In this document: positions 56,932 through 64,000 of the stretch, one piece after another
How positions within the stretch are numbered: the first letter of the stretch is position 1
How the letters are laid out: the number at the start of each line of letters is the position of its first letter
Assembly (NCBI RefSeq): GCF_014334135.1
Contig: NZ_CP060497.1
Location: forward strand, 2,790,001 to 2,854,000
DNA: 64,000 bases
Direction of reading: 5' to 3'
Origin: Olivibacter sp. SDN3
GTDB taxonomy: Bacteria; Bacteroidota; Bacteroidia; Sphingobacteriales; Sphingobacteriaceae
Notes under the pieces: generated by a model
What the model was told of the DNA's origin: nothing
Database searches by the model: none
Seen by the model: the letters and a program-made list of their open reading frames with translations, nothing else
Program-made: the position numbers and the translations under genes

Positions 56932-58125
56932 ATTCTCAACTCCATTCTCTTTTGACAATTGCACATCTAATTCTTGTGCTTTTATATAAAGACTTTCGTT
57001 TTCCAAAAGTTCTTTTACGTTGTTCACAAATTTTTCCGTTGTCAGCTTTTTGAGTGGTTGCGGATATAAAGCCACTCCTTTTTCGTAGGCAACCTTACCC
57101 CAAAAAAACTGGTCGCCAAGGGGGTGCAATACAGGGCAAACCAGAAATGGCTTTCCCGCTTTTAAGCACTCTGCGGTTGTTCCAACGCCACCGTGATGAA
57201 CAACGGCTTTCACCAACGGGAACAATTTGTCATAAGCTGCAGCATCAATTATTTTTATGTTCGGGTTTTCATTGAGTGCTTCCGTTTCTGAAATCCCCCA
57301 ACCCTTTATCACGATAATCCTGATGCTTAATTCCTCGCTTAGCCTATTGATGAGTTGGGAAATGTTTAGCTTGCTGTCAAAAGGCATACTTCCGAACGTT
57401 ATCAATAAAGGTGCTTCACCGCCTGAAATAAAATCAACGAGGTCTTTACTTAATTCGGAAGAAGAATTTCCTAACCAAAATCCTGTGAAAAAGCTATTAT
57501 GCGGGAAATCATCCGGCTTTTTCAACAGTAATTCGCTTATGCCATACAGAGAGGGCAAATCAGGCTTTTTAAATTTCTTTGAAAGCCCCACGCTTTGCCG
57601 AAATTCGCGGATAGGCTTTGTCCACATTTTTAATCCCAATTCAGTTAGTTTATAGGTGAATTTGTTGAGGAAAGCGGGCAATGGCAGTGCGCTAAACACA
57701 GGATTGGGAAATGCTGATGTGGGCTGGCTTGCCGGAACAACATCCGCCTTTACCATCTTTTCGGGAAACTGGTCTGCGAAGTTGTCGGCTAATGTTTTTA
57801 CATGAAATAAAACCTTATCGCTTTCTTTCGCCAATTCATAGAACTTGGTAAAAGCATCTGCCATCATCGGATATACAATTTTTTTAAGATACTTTTTGGC
57901 ACGGAATGGATTTTTTCTGACTTTGTTTCCTTCTTCAGAAAGAACCAATGCTTGAAAATCAATATCGACAGGAACAAAGTCTATCCCATAGGAGGCAACA
58001 AGGCTTTCAAAGTTTTTTGCTGTGGACAAAACAACTTCGTGTCCTCGTTCTTTCAATGCTTTTCCAAGCACTGCGTAGGGTTGCACATCGCCCCTTGTTC
58101 CTAATGTTAGTATGGTTATCTTCAT
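56884..58125 (-). CDS. UGT/MGT-type glycosyltransferase (GT1)
   Basis: 413 residues, GT-B fold. N-terminal MKITILTLGTRGDVQPYAVLG is typical of GT1 enzymes of the sterol/macrolide glucosyltransferase group. The C-terminal nucleotide-sugar motif runs AVVHHGGVGTTAECLKAGKP and HPLGDQFFWGKVAYEKGVAL. It transfers a sugar from UDP-sugar to a small lipophilic acceptor; known relatives glycosylate sterols or inactivate macrolides. Coupled with the alpha/beta hydrolase gene 6 bp upstream. Not part of the ion system by function. Confidence 0.88.
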   Translation of the reverse strand: MKITILTLGTRGDVQPYAVLGKALKERGHEVVLSTAKNFESLVASYGIDFVPVDIDFQALVLSEEGNKVRKNPFRAKKYLKKIVYPMMADAFTKFYELAKESDKVLFHVKTLADNFADQFPEKMVKADVVPASQPTSAFPNPVFSALPLPAFLNKFTYKLTELGLKMWTKPIREFRQSVGLSKKFKKPDLPSLYGISELLLKKPDDFPHNSFFTGFWLGNSSSELSKDLVDFISGGEAPLLITFGSMPFDSKLNISQLINRLSEELSIRIIVIKGWGISETEALNENPNIKIIDAAAYDKLFPLVKAVVHHGGVGTTAECLKAGKPFLVCPVLHPLGDQFFWGKVAYEKGVALYPQPLKKLTTEKFVNNVKELLENESLYIKAQELDVQLSKENGVENAVGVILGQDNTINNK

Positions 58126-58131
58126 CGTTTT

Positions 58132-58983
58132 CTATTTCATTGCTTTTTTTAATTCGTCCAATGGGCTATCGTATTCTTTGCCGAGCCAAAGCAAATGCCC
58201 CCAGCGATTGTTGAATAGAACTAACCTGGAATTATTGATTTTACTTTTTGCATTGTGGGGATGTGTTAAGTCAACCGAATTATCATAATTGCCGTGAAGG
58301 ATTAAGGTTGGACATTTTATTTTGCCTAACGTACCCTGGTCGATGCTTTGGTCTAAATCGTTGCTAAAGCCCTGTGACGAACGCATTTTCATTGTCATTC
58401 CTTTTAATTCCCTCATTTCATCTTTTGTGAAATCAACGGGGCGGTATTTAGACAGTTCTCTAAACATCGTCTTTGTCATCATTTTTGGAAATATTCTGAA
58501 AAATAGTCTATAAAGCTCCCACGTAATCCATTCAATTTTTGGGGCGAATATTTTTTTCCCTCCTTTATAGGTTTTATCGGTTTCAACAAACCATTTTTTT
58601 GTCAAGGCGGACATCAATACTAAACGTTCAATACGGTCGGGGTAGTTGGCGGCAATTTCTAGGGATGTTAAACCACCTGCGGAAATGCCTATAACAGTCG
58701 CCTTTGTAATTTTGAGTTTGTCTAAGAGTGTGATTAACAGATCTGCCGTTCCTTTAGAAGTTTTATTAAAATCCGTCAATGGTGTTTTTCCATAACCCGG
58801 TCTGGAAGGGGTAATAAAGCAATAGTTATTGGGGTCTAATCCCTTTTGAAAAATTGTCTCCCTGCAATCTATGTGTCCGCCGGGAATAATGAGAACCGCT
58901 TTGCCCCGCCCACGCAAGGTAAATTCTATCATTCCTTTATCCGTTTTTATTACAGATGTTGCCATTTTTTGTTTCATTTTCAA
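58132..58983 (-). CDS. Alpha/beta hydrolase
   Basis: 283 residues. Oxyanion region LIIPGGHIDC near 33, nucleophile elbow GISAGGLTS near 98 (G-x-S-x-G), and a late Asp and His in GNYDNSVDLTHPH and RWGHLLWLG. The fold is that of small serine hydrolases; the substrate is unknown. The start could also be the third Met (58965). It lies 6 bp upstream of the glycosyltransferase gene, so they are co-expressed. Confidence 0.85.
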   Translation of the reverse strand: MKMKQKMATSVIKTDKGMIEFTLRGRGKAVLIIPGGHIDCRETIFQKGLDPNNYCFITPSRPGYGKTPLTDFNKTSKGTADLLITLLDKLKITKATVIGISAGGLTSLEIAANYPDRIERLVLMSALTKKWFVETDKTYKGGKKIFAPKIEWITWELYRLFFRIFPKMMTKTMFRELSKYRPVDFTKDEMRELKGMTMKMRSSQGFSNDLDQSIDQGTLGKIKCPTLILHGNYDNSVDLTHPHNAKSKINNSRLVLFNNRWGHLLWLGKEYDSPLDELKKAMK

Positions 58984-59055
58984 TTTCCATTAACCTGTCA
59001 TGTACAAAATTAAATCAATAAAAGGCAGGCATTGAAAAACACCTGCCTTTTATCA

Positions 59056-60132
59056 TTAGAACGAAATGGCTAATGACGTCGTTAAAAAGAGATTATTGTT
59101 CGTGGGATTGCCGTCTTTTAAAAACACTTTATCTTCTGAAGAAAAACCCTTTGCTTCAATTCGCCACATTACGTTATCCATTATCAGATAATCGTAGTTG
59201 AGCGAATAGCCGAACGTCTGAAATCCATTTGGTGTTTCCGTGCCGATAATCACACCGTTTTCGTCGCTGTAATACTCGCCACGAACGGCAATGCTGTGTT
59301 TTTCGGCAGGGCTGTATTTTACAATCAGAACAGGTGAATACCAAACATTGTAGCTATCGCTTCCTTTGGCTTTTTGCTCTGCGCCAATATCAAATCCTGC
59401 TATCAAAGCAAATTTTTCGTGTAGCTGGAACTGTCCGTAGAAGTTATGGAAGTAGCGCATTTGCCTTGTGCTGTCGGGCTTGTCGCTACCAACAAAAGAA
59501 CTACTGTTTAAGGTGATTTTTGAGTTGGGTTTATACGTAAGCTGATGACCAAATGCTGGCGTATTATCACCGTCCACACGTTGTATGCGTTGCCAGCCGT
59601 TCAATATCAATCCACTGATAAACCATTTGCCGTTATCGGTGGTGTAGGAAATCTTTGCACCGCTTTCATAATAGGGTGAATTGTCTGCCAAAATGCTGCG
59701 GGTCAAATTCCAGCAATCTTTACCTACCGCACTTTCAAAGCCAATGTGTGAAGCAAAGATACCTGCATCTATCCACAGGTCTTTCGTTTTTGAAATTTTA
59801 ACCCCTGCATTGGCTTCATAGATGTTTTTTAATACGCCCGGCTCTGCCGCAAGGTTGGCATTCATGTAAGTACCCGCCGCCAGTGCAAGGTTTGCCCTTA
59901 CTTTATCCGTTTGATACGCTGCTTTCACAAAACCCAAATTCAGGTTTACTTCGTTATGCCTGTTGAACGAATAGGCAAATCCGGGGCGGTTATGGTCTGA
60001 AGGGTTGCCAAAGTCATAAGCATAATATGTTTCGAGATAACCACTAAAGGTCAAGGGCGATTTTGTGCTGTCTGTTTGAGCAAATCCTTTTGTTGCCAGC
60101 AACATCAATGATGCTACTATTATCTTTTTCAT
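59056..60132 (-). CDS. Outer-membrane porin-like beta-barrel (BBP2-like)
   Basis: 358 residues with a signal peptide (MKKIIVASLMLLATKGFA). Strands follow: FSGYLETYYAYDFGNPSDHN near 30, WIDAGIFASHIGFESAVGKDCWNLTRS near 118 and an aromatic-rich end FLTTSLAISF. This type of porin is found beside kdp genes in Bacteroidota and may admit K+ or osmolytes; that role is inferred. Here it is separated from kdpC by a four-helix gene copy, and from kdpD by three genes. Confidence 0.85.
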   Translation of the reverse strand: MKKIIVASLMLLATKGFAQTDSTKSPLTFSGYLETYYAYDFGNPSDHNRPGFAYSFNRHNEVNLNLGFVKAAYQTDKVRANLALAAGTYMNANLAAEPGVLKNIYEANAGVKISKTKDLWIDAGIFASHIGFESAVGKDCWNLTRSILADNSPYYESGAKISYTTDNGKWFISGLILNGWQRIQRVDGDNTPAFGHQLTYKPNSKITLNSSSFVGSDKPDSTRQMRYFHNFYGQFQLHEKFALIAGFDIGAEQKAKGSDSYNVWYSPVLIVKYSPAEKHSIAVRGEYYSDENGVIIGTETPNGFQTFGYSLNYDYLIMDNVMWRIEAKGFSSEDKVFLKDGNPTNNNLFLTTSLAISF

Positions 60133-60156
60133 CTGTCTGTAATTATTAATTGTTTT

Positions 60157-60627
60157 TTATGAGTTTGGAAACAAGTCAAATCCTTTTGATAGTAACATAT
60201 AAAGTCCCCAAAGAAATAATATTGTAAGAAACAAAAGTTCTTTCCAAGGTCGTTTTGGAAATGCTTGTATAGAGTACGATATAAGTTTTATCGGTGATAA
60301 TGGCTCTGTCGGTGCTTTGTCGTCAGACAATGGTAATTTATTGGAATATTGGTGGAAGTATAGTTGAATTAGTGTCGCACCAATATAAAGCCCCGTGATG
60401 AAACTTAAATATTCCAAGTTTTCTGAAAAGAATAATAAAGTTAGCAAAATCGCACATATCGCTAACGAAACATAGTCTGTTGTTTTAGTTGCACTAAGTT
60501 TGTTTTCATATGATTTGTCAAGTTGTTTTTTTCTTATGTCATATTTAACGAAAAAGAAAACATAAGACTTAATTACAACTTGTAAACAAAACAAGGTCAT
60601 AAGTATTTTTAAAATTGTAGTTGCCAT
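60157..60627 (-). CDS. Four-helix membrane protein, copy 2
   Basis: 156 residues, about 93% identical to copy 1 (11 changes in 153 aligned positions; the end is extended by PNS). Four hydrophobic helices and a conserved LSDDKAPTEPLSP loop. Function unknown. It lies between kdpC and the porin gene. Confidence 0.7.
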   Translation of the reverse strand: MATTILKILMTLFCLQVVIKSYVFFFVKYDIRKKQLDKSYENKLSATKTTDYVSLAICAILLTLLFFSENLEYLSFITGLYIGATLIQLYFHQYSNKLPLSDDKAPTEPLSPIKLISYSIQAFPKRPWKELLFLTILFLWGLYMLLSKGFDLFPNS

Positions 60628-60681
60628 ATTTTTTTAGTTGTCTTTGTCTGTATTGTGTCGTGTCCTAAAATGACCGCCAAC
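60157..60681 (-). repeat. Direct repeat, copy 2 (four-helix gene plus remnant of GT tail)
   Basis: Upstream of the four-helix gene the minus strand reads AVILGHDTIQTK in one frame. This matches the last residues of the glycosyltransferase (GVILGQDNTINNK). A GT 3' end therefore lies here although the gene itself is absent. Confidence 0.75.
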
Positions 60682-60687
60682 TTTCAA

Positions 60688-61248
60688 CTATTTTAATTTG
60701 TCTAATGCCATGTTTAGTTTAAGCACATTTATTCTTTCGGTTCCAAGCAATCCAAACAATGGTTTTTCGGTATTGGAGAGAATAAGCTGTTGGATATTGC
60801 CCTCGGCAATGTGCCGGATTTTGGCAATGCGTTTTACCTGTATGTTAGCAGCCTGCACAGAAATGTGCGGGTCAAGCCCGCCACCGCTTGCCGTAACTAA
60901 ATCAGACGGAATATCTGCTTTGTTTACATCAGGATTGTGTACCAAAAAGGTATCAATCCTTGCCTGTACTTCCGCCAAGTATTCAGGATTGGAAGCCCCT
61001 TTGTTGCTGCCGCCTGCACCCGAAGCATTGTAATCCACCGCAGACGGACGGGAATAGAAATATTTATCGTCCGTGAACTGTTGCCCTATATTGGTATAAT
61101 ACGTTTTGCCGTTGTCAACAAGCACTTCGCCTTTGCCTTTATTTGGTGCAAGTTGGGCTATGCCCAACATTATCACGGTGTACACGCCTGAAAAGAACAA
61201 TAAGCAAACTATCGTAAGCCGTATCGCAGGAAATATATTCTCTTTCAT
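60688..61248 (-). CDS. kdpC: KdpC subunit of the K+-transporting ATPase
   Basis: 186 residues. One N-terminal membrane helix (about 7-29), then the KdpC domain with FYSRPSAVDYNASGAGGSNKGASNPEY near 62 and ASGGGLDPHISVQAANIQVKRIA near 118. KdpC assists K+ binding to KdpA and assembly. It is 12 bp downstream of the remaining end of kdpB. Without kdpA and most of kdpB it has no partner in this window. Confidence 0.95.
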   Translation of the reverse strand: MKENIFPAIRLTIVCLLFFSGVYTVIMLGIAQLAPNKGKGEVLVDNGKTYYTNIGQQFTDDKYFYSRPSAVDYNASGAGGSNKGASNPEYLAEVQARIDTFLVHNPDVNKADIPSDLVTASGGGLDPHISVQAANIQVKRIAKIRHIAEGNIQQLILSNTEKPLFGLLGTERINVLKLNMALDKLK

Positions 61249-61260
61249 TGTTGCTAATTT

Positions 61261-61548
61261 TTAAATGAATATTGAAACTAAAATGTCAATCAGCTTTATC
61301 CCGATGAAGGGAACGACCACACCGCCCAGACCATAGACAAACAGGTTTCTGCGAAGTAAGGCACTTGCACCGATTGGCTTGTAAGCCACGCCTTTCAATG
61401 CCAATGGTATTAAAAGCGGGATGATAATCGCATTGAAGATGACCGCAGAAAGGATGGCACTTTCAGGCGAATGTAAGTTCATAATGTTCAGGCCCTGCAA
61501 GGCGGGAATGGAAGCGATGAACAATGCCGGAACGATGTGGAATTGCAA
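61261..61548 (-). pseudogene. kdpB: kdpB, C-terminal end only (cut by IS3 element)
   Basis: About 92 codons. [40 protein letters not shown] and [19 protein letters not shown] are the end of the KdpB P-type ATPase. The catalytic part (~590 residues, with DKTGT) is missing. The cut is at about 61545, right where the insertion sequence begins. Confidence 0.9.
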
Positions 61549-61567
61549 CTAAAAATAGGAGACTTTT

Positions 61568-62398
61568 TTATGCTGCCATTTTTTCTTTTTCCAATAGCAT
61601 TTCTTCGATCTGTCTGGGTGTCTTATAACCCAGAGCAGAATGTGTTCTTTTGGTGTTATAAAATCCTTCAATGTATCCAAAGATCTCCAATTTAGCTGAC
61701 TGCTGATCCATGAATTTTCTATGATAGACCATTTCAGCCTTTAATGTCTTGAAAAAGCTCTCAGCAACTGAATTGTCCCAGCAATTCGCTTTTCTGCTCA
61801 TGCTTTGAAGTATCCTGTTTTCTACAATTACCTCCCTGAATTCATCGCAGGCATATTGGATCCCTCTATCCGAATGGAAGATCAGTCCATCTTTGACACG
61901 CCGGTTTTTAATAGCCATCCTGATGGCTTCTACAGAAGTGTTTTTAGCGGTCATATCAGTACTCAAAGACCATCCGATGACTTTTCTGTCCGCCAGATCA
62001 ATGACTGTTGTTAGATAAAGCCACCCTTTGTCAGTATGGATATAGGTAATGTCGCCAACCCATTTCTGTGACAGGGCATCCGCTGAAAAATCTCTTTGGA
62101 GGAGATTTTCAGCTATCCCATAGCTATGGCTCGAATCTGTGGTCACCCTATATTTTTTCTTGACCTTACTTCGTATCCCATGTTTCTTCATCAACCTTGC
62201 AACATAGCTTCTTGATACCATTTCACCTTTTTTATGCAGCTCTGCAGTTATCCTTGGACTACCATAGATATACTTACTGTCACTGTGTACCTGCTGTATT
62301 TTATCCAGAAGTGCTTTACTTCGCTGTTCACTAGGGGACTCCGGAGAAATCAGCCAACGATAAAAACAACTGCTACTAACGTTCAATACTTCGCACAT
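61568..62398 (-). CDS. IS3-family transposase OrfB (DDE integrase domain)
   Basis: 276 residues from the first ATG. An HTH_21 region (YGSPRITAELHKKGEMVSRSYV near 45) precedes the rve domain, which has the three DDE carboxylates: WVGDITYIHTDKGWLYLTTVIDLADRK near 113, HSDRGIQYACDEF near 175, and the terminal SVAESFFKTLKAEM near 213. In vivo probably made as OrfAB by a -1 frameshift; upstream of the ATG the frame stays open (IYRFIKANREVYSVEK). Confidence 0.93.
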   Translation of the reverse strand: MCEVLNVSSSCFYRWLISPESPSEQRSKALLDKIQQVHSDSKYIYGSPRITAELHKKGEMVSRSYVARLMKKHGIRSKVKKKYRVTTDSSHSYGIAENLLQRDFSADALSQKWVGDITYIHTDKGWLYLTTVIDLADRKVIGWSLSTDMTAKNTSVEAIRMAIKNRRVKDGLIFHSDRGIQYACDEFREVIVENRILQSMSRKANCWDNSVAESFFKTLKAEMVYHRKFMDQQSAKLEIFGYIEGFYNTKRTHSALGYKTPRQIEEMLLEKEKMAA

Positions 62399-62430
62399 CT
62401 TCTCTACGGAATATACCTCTCGGTTCGCCT

Positions 62431-62730
62431 TTATGAACCGGTATATGGACCGTCTCCCCTGGAGAAGATGGCTATGGCCTTTTTTAATATATCACGCTCT
62501 AATTCTGTTTCTCTTAATTTTTTACGCAAAATTCTCAACTCCTGTTCCTCTGGGCTAATTTTAGGATTGTCAGGTAAAACTTTATTCCCATTATAACGTG
62601 GGTTTCTACGCCACTTACTGAGCAAACTGGGGTCTATGTCTAATTCCTTAGCTACATCGGCTACAGACCCCTTAACAACGCTCAAATCGACCGCCATGGT
62701 CTTAAACGAATCATCAAATTTTCTATGCAT
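62431..62730 (-). CDS. IS3-family OrfA (HTH)
   Basis: 99 residues. HTH KGSVADVAKELDIDPSLLSKWRRN near 20, then a coiled-coil leucine zipper (SPEEQELRILRKKLRETELERDIL near 59). It binds the IS ends. Near its end is the slippery heptamer at 62479-62485 that allows the OrfAB fusion. Confidence 0.9.
   Translation of the reverse strand: MHRKFDDSFKTMAVDLSVVKGSVADVAKELDIDPSLLSKWRRNPRYNGNKVLPDNPKISPEEQELRILRKKLRETELERDILKKAIAIFSRGDGPYTGS
62479..62485 (-). other. Programmed -1 frameshift site A_AAA_AAG
   Basis: On the minus strand the OrfA codons read TTA AAA AAG, so A_AAA_AAG is in the zero frame. The OrfB frame is exactly -1 there, as in other IS3 elements. Confidence 0.85.
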
Positions 62731-62753
62731 TTCTACAAATTTAAAATTACTAT

Positions 62754-63050
62754 CTAAATCTGTCTCGCTTTAAAGGTAGCAACTCCAGACAGGATCTTGT
62801 GCAAATCCACGACATAGGTTTGCCATGCGCAGAAACGGGGCTTGGTATATTTGAAAAAGTTGATTTCGTCCGTTTCATCCTCGAATGGGTTGCGTCTTAT
62901 GCGCTCCCTTAATTCGTTGATCGTGTCGGCGATACAGGAAAGTGATTCATTGAGGTTCTTTACGGATTCTCTGATCGATCCATTGATATATCCCAATTGC
63001 TCCAACATACCGGAATAATGATTTTCGATTGATGCCTGTTCCATAACCAC
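62754..63050 (-). pseudogene. RteC-like gene, N-terminal part (cut by IS)
   Basis: About 98 codons. A helical start (YSGMLEQLGYINGSIRESVK) is followed by DETDEINFFKYTKPRF and WQTYVVDLHKIL. This is the conserved N-terminal segment of RteC proteins, which stimulate excision and transfer of CTnDOT-like elements. It runs into IS DNA and stops there. Confidence 0.7.
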
Positions 63051-63224
63051 AAAGTCTATAATTCCACATCGTGCTATCCATCTAAAATTTATATGGTAGT
63101 ACCAAAGTATGGTGAAACAAAGGCGGTTGCAAGGACGGATTATCCGTTCCTTTTTCGTTCCTGTGGCTATTTGGTTATTTTTGATCCTACTTTGGAACAG
63201 GGATCAAGGCTTGGGTTGTTTAGG

Positions 63225-64000
63225 CTAATATTCTCTGATCCTTTGTATAATCCGTTCCAACGTTTCAATGGCGATCTGTCTGTCTCTTTCTTCAGGGTTA
63301 TACGCCTTGCTTCTCATTGCTTCATGAGAAATATCTTCTTTATAGGGAGTTGATAGATGAGGTGCTATGGTTCTGAAAACTTCGGTAAGTGATTTAGCGT
63401 GGATAATCCTAAGGTCATCCGTCGCCCGCAGTATCAATGCCATTTGATCGGTCGAAAGTACACAAAGGACTTTTTGTATTGGTGTCGTTCTGTTATTCGA
63501 TGTCATGTCTGTATTACCCTGCAATGGTATCACGGTCAATCTCAATTTCTTTTCAAGATAAACTATCTCCTGCGAAAACCAGTTGTTGATGACCGTGTCC
63601 AAATCCCGATATTTAGGATTTAGTTTCGTGTCCGGTTTGCGGTGCAATTGGTTATAAGCCTTATAAAAGTACAATAGCTTATCCATTCTTTCTACAGGCT
63701 GTTCATAGCGATTGACTTCCTTTGCAAGACGGTCGGTAAGTATGTTCATGAATTTTTTGCTGTTGAAATTCATGTATATTAGTAATTGTTCCAATTGGGG
63801 AAAGTCCTCTCTGTCATTGCGTATCCAGTCGATTTCTTCCAGTCCATTTATTAGTTCACGCAAATACAATACAACTCTAAAAGTCAATTCATATGGGTAT
63901 GTGGATGCCGTTACAAAATGTGTCAACCTTTTGAGCAATAGTTTCGCAACCTGATTATCTTCTGCATACTTCCACAACCTATCCACTTTAATTTTCAGCT
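63225..64000 (-). CDS. RteC-like protein, C-terminal part (start beyond window)
   Basis: At least 253 residues; the frame is open through the window end, so a start at 63986 (GTG) is not certain. The C-terminus is helical: STDQMALILRATDDLRIIHA, SLTEVFRTIAPHLSTPYKED, ISHEAMRSKAYNPEERDRQI. The order 'phe-arg-x-ile ... his-leu-ser-thr ... ser-met-arg-ser-lys-x-tyr-asn' resembles RteC C-termini. A second RteC-like gene lies downstream. Function as a transfer regulator is inferred. Confidence 0.55.
   Translation of the reverse strand, partial: LKIKVDRLWKYAEDNQVAKLLLKRLTHFVTASTYPYELTFRVVLYLRELINGLEEIDWIRNDREDFPQLEQLLIYMNFNSKKFMNILTDRLAKEVNRYEQPVERMDKLLYFYKAYNQLHRKPDTKLNPKYRDLDTVINNWFSQEIVYLEKKLRLTVIPLQGNTDMTSNNRTTPIQKVLCVLSTDQMALILRATDDLRIIHAKSLTEVFRTIAPHLSTPYKEDISHEAMRSKAYNPEERDRQIAIETLERIIQRIREY

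Larger units (their letters stand above)
61549..62765 (-). mobile_element. IS3-family insertion sequence
   Basis: About 1.2 kb with two overlapping frames, orfA and orfB. The ends are approximate: kdpB stops at ~61545 on one side and an RteC-like gene stops at ~62765 on the other. The terminal inverted repeats look imperfect (TAAAAATAGGAG versus TTTAGATAGTAA). The two flanks belong to different genes. Confidence 0.85.

Noticed and set aside
63132-63155. Hairpin AGGACGGAT/ATCCGTTCCT followed by T run
   Set aside because: Imperfect stem, oriented to the plus strand where no gene precedes it; not called as a terminator.
1-64000. CRISPR array, rRNA genes, riboswitches
   Set aside because: No regularly spaced repeats, no rRNA sequence and no recognisable riboswitch core seen on either strand.

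Overview
The window looks like the chromosome of a Bacteroidota bacterium, most likely family Sphingobacteriaceae (Sphingobacterium, Olivibacter or Pedobacter type). The evidence is AT-rich DNA, a family 92 alpha-mannosidase, a plugless TonB-receptor-like barrel, an HU(CCDC81-type)/SPOR envelope protein, a DUF3276 PUR-type protein, Mqo, a membrane pyrophosphatase, and promoters of the Bacteroidota type (TTTG-N19-TANNTTTG, seen exactly upstream of tRNA-Ala). Species cannot be fixed from the sequence alone.

Layout. 1-43.2 kb is ordinary core chromosome. It begins with the tail of an outer-membrane barrel and a secreted GH92 mannosidase. A seven-gene minus-strand block follows (TPR protein, plugless barrel, HU-TM-SPOR protein, ExbB, ExbD, TonB, FolC), probably an envelope energy-transduction machine. 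Next come pyrR-pyrB, small genes, the PUR protein, aconitase, a plus-strand run accA-guaA-lipoprotein-rRNA methyltransferase, transporters (CPA1 antiporter, MarC, two APC permeases), hppA, a helix-hairpin-helix protein, apt, an acyl-CoA dehydrogenase, mqo, a ROK regulator, tRNA-Ala(GGC), a Tat-exported Gfo/Idh/MocA oxidoreductase and an SDR.

At about 43.46 kb the character changes. The 5' part of a site-specific integrase gene is joined to the 3' end of a Crp/Fnr-type regulator gene, and a fragment resembling a tRNA 3' end lies just beyond. From here to the end of the window is an acquired island dominated by monovalent-cation and osmotic homeostasis: tandem UspA, NhaA, two small membrane proteins, a TrkA/KtrA plus TrkH/KtrB potassium system, an MscS channel, a split KdpD (sensor domain plus separate histidine kinase), a porin, KdpC and only the last ~90 codons of KdpB. 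A glycosyltransferase, an alpha/beta hydrolase and two ~93% identical copies of an unknown four-helix membrane protein sit inside the kdp cluster.

kdpB is cut by an IS3-family element with a canonical A_AAA_AAG frameshift site. On the other side of the element is not the rest of kdpB but a truncated RteC-like gene, followed by another RteC-like gene running off the window. RteC-type genes are typical of CTnDOT-like conjugative elements, so the island was probably carried by one and later rearranged through IS copies. As it stands in this window the Kdp pump cannot be functional: kdpA and most of kdpB are missing, and kdpE is not seen.
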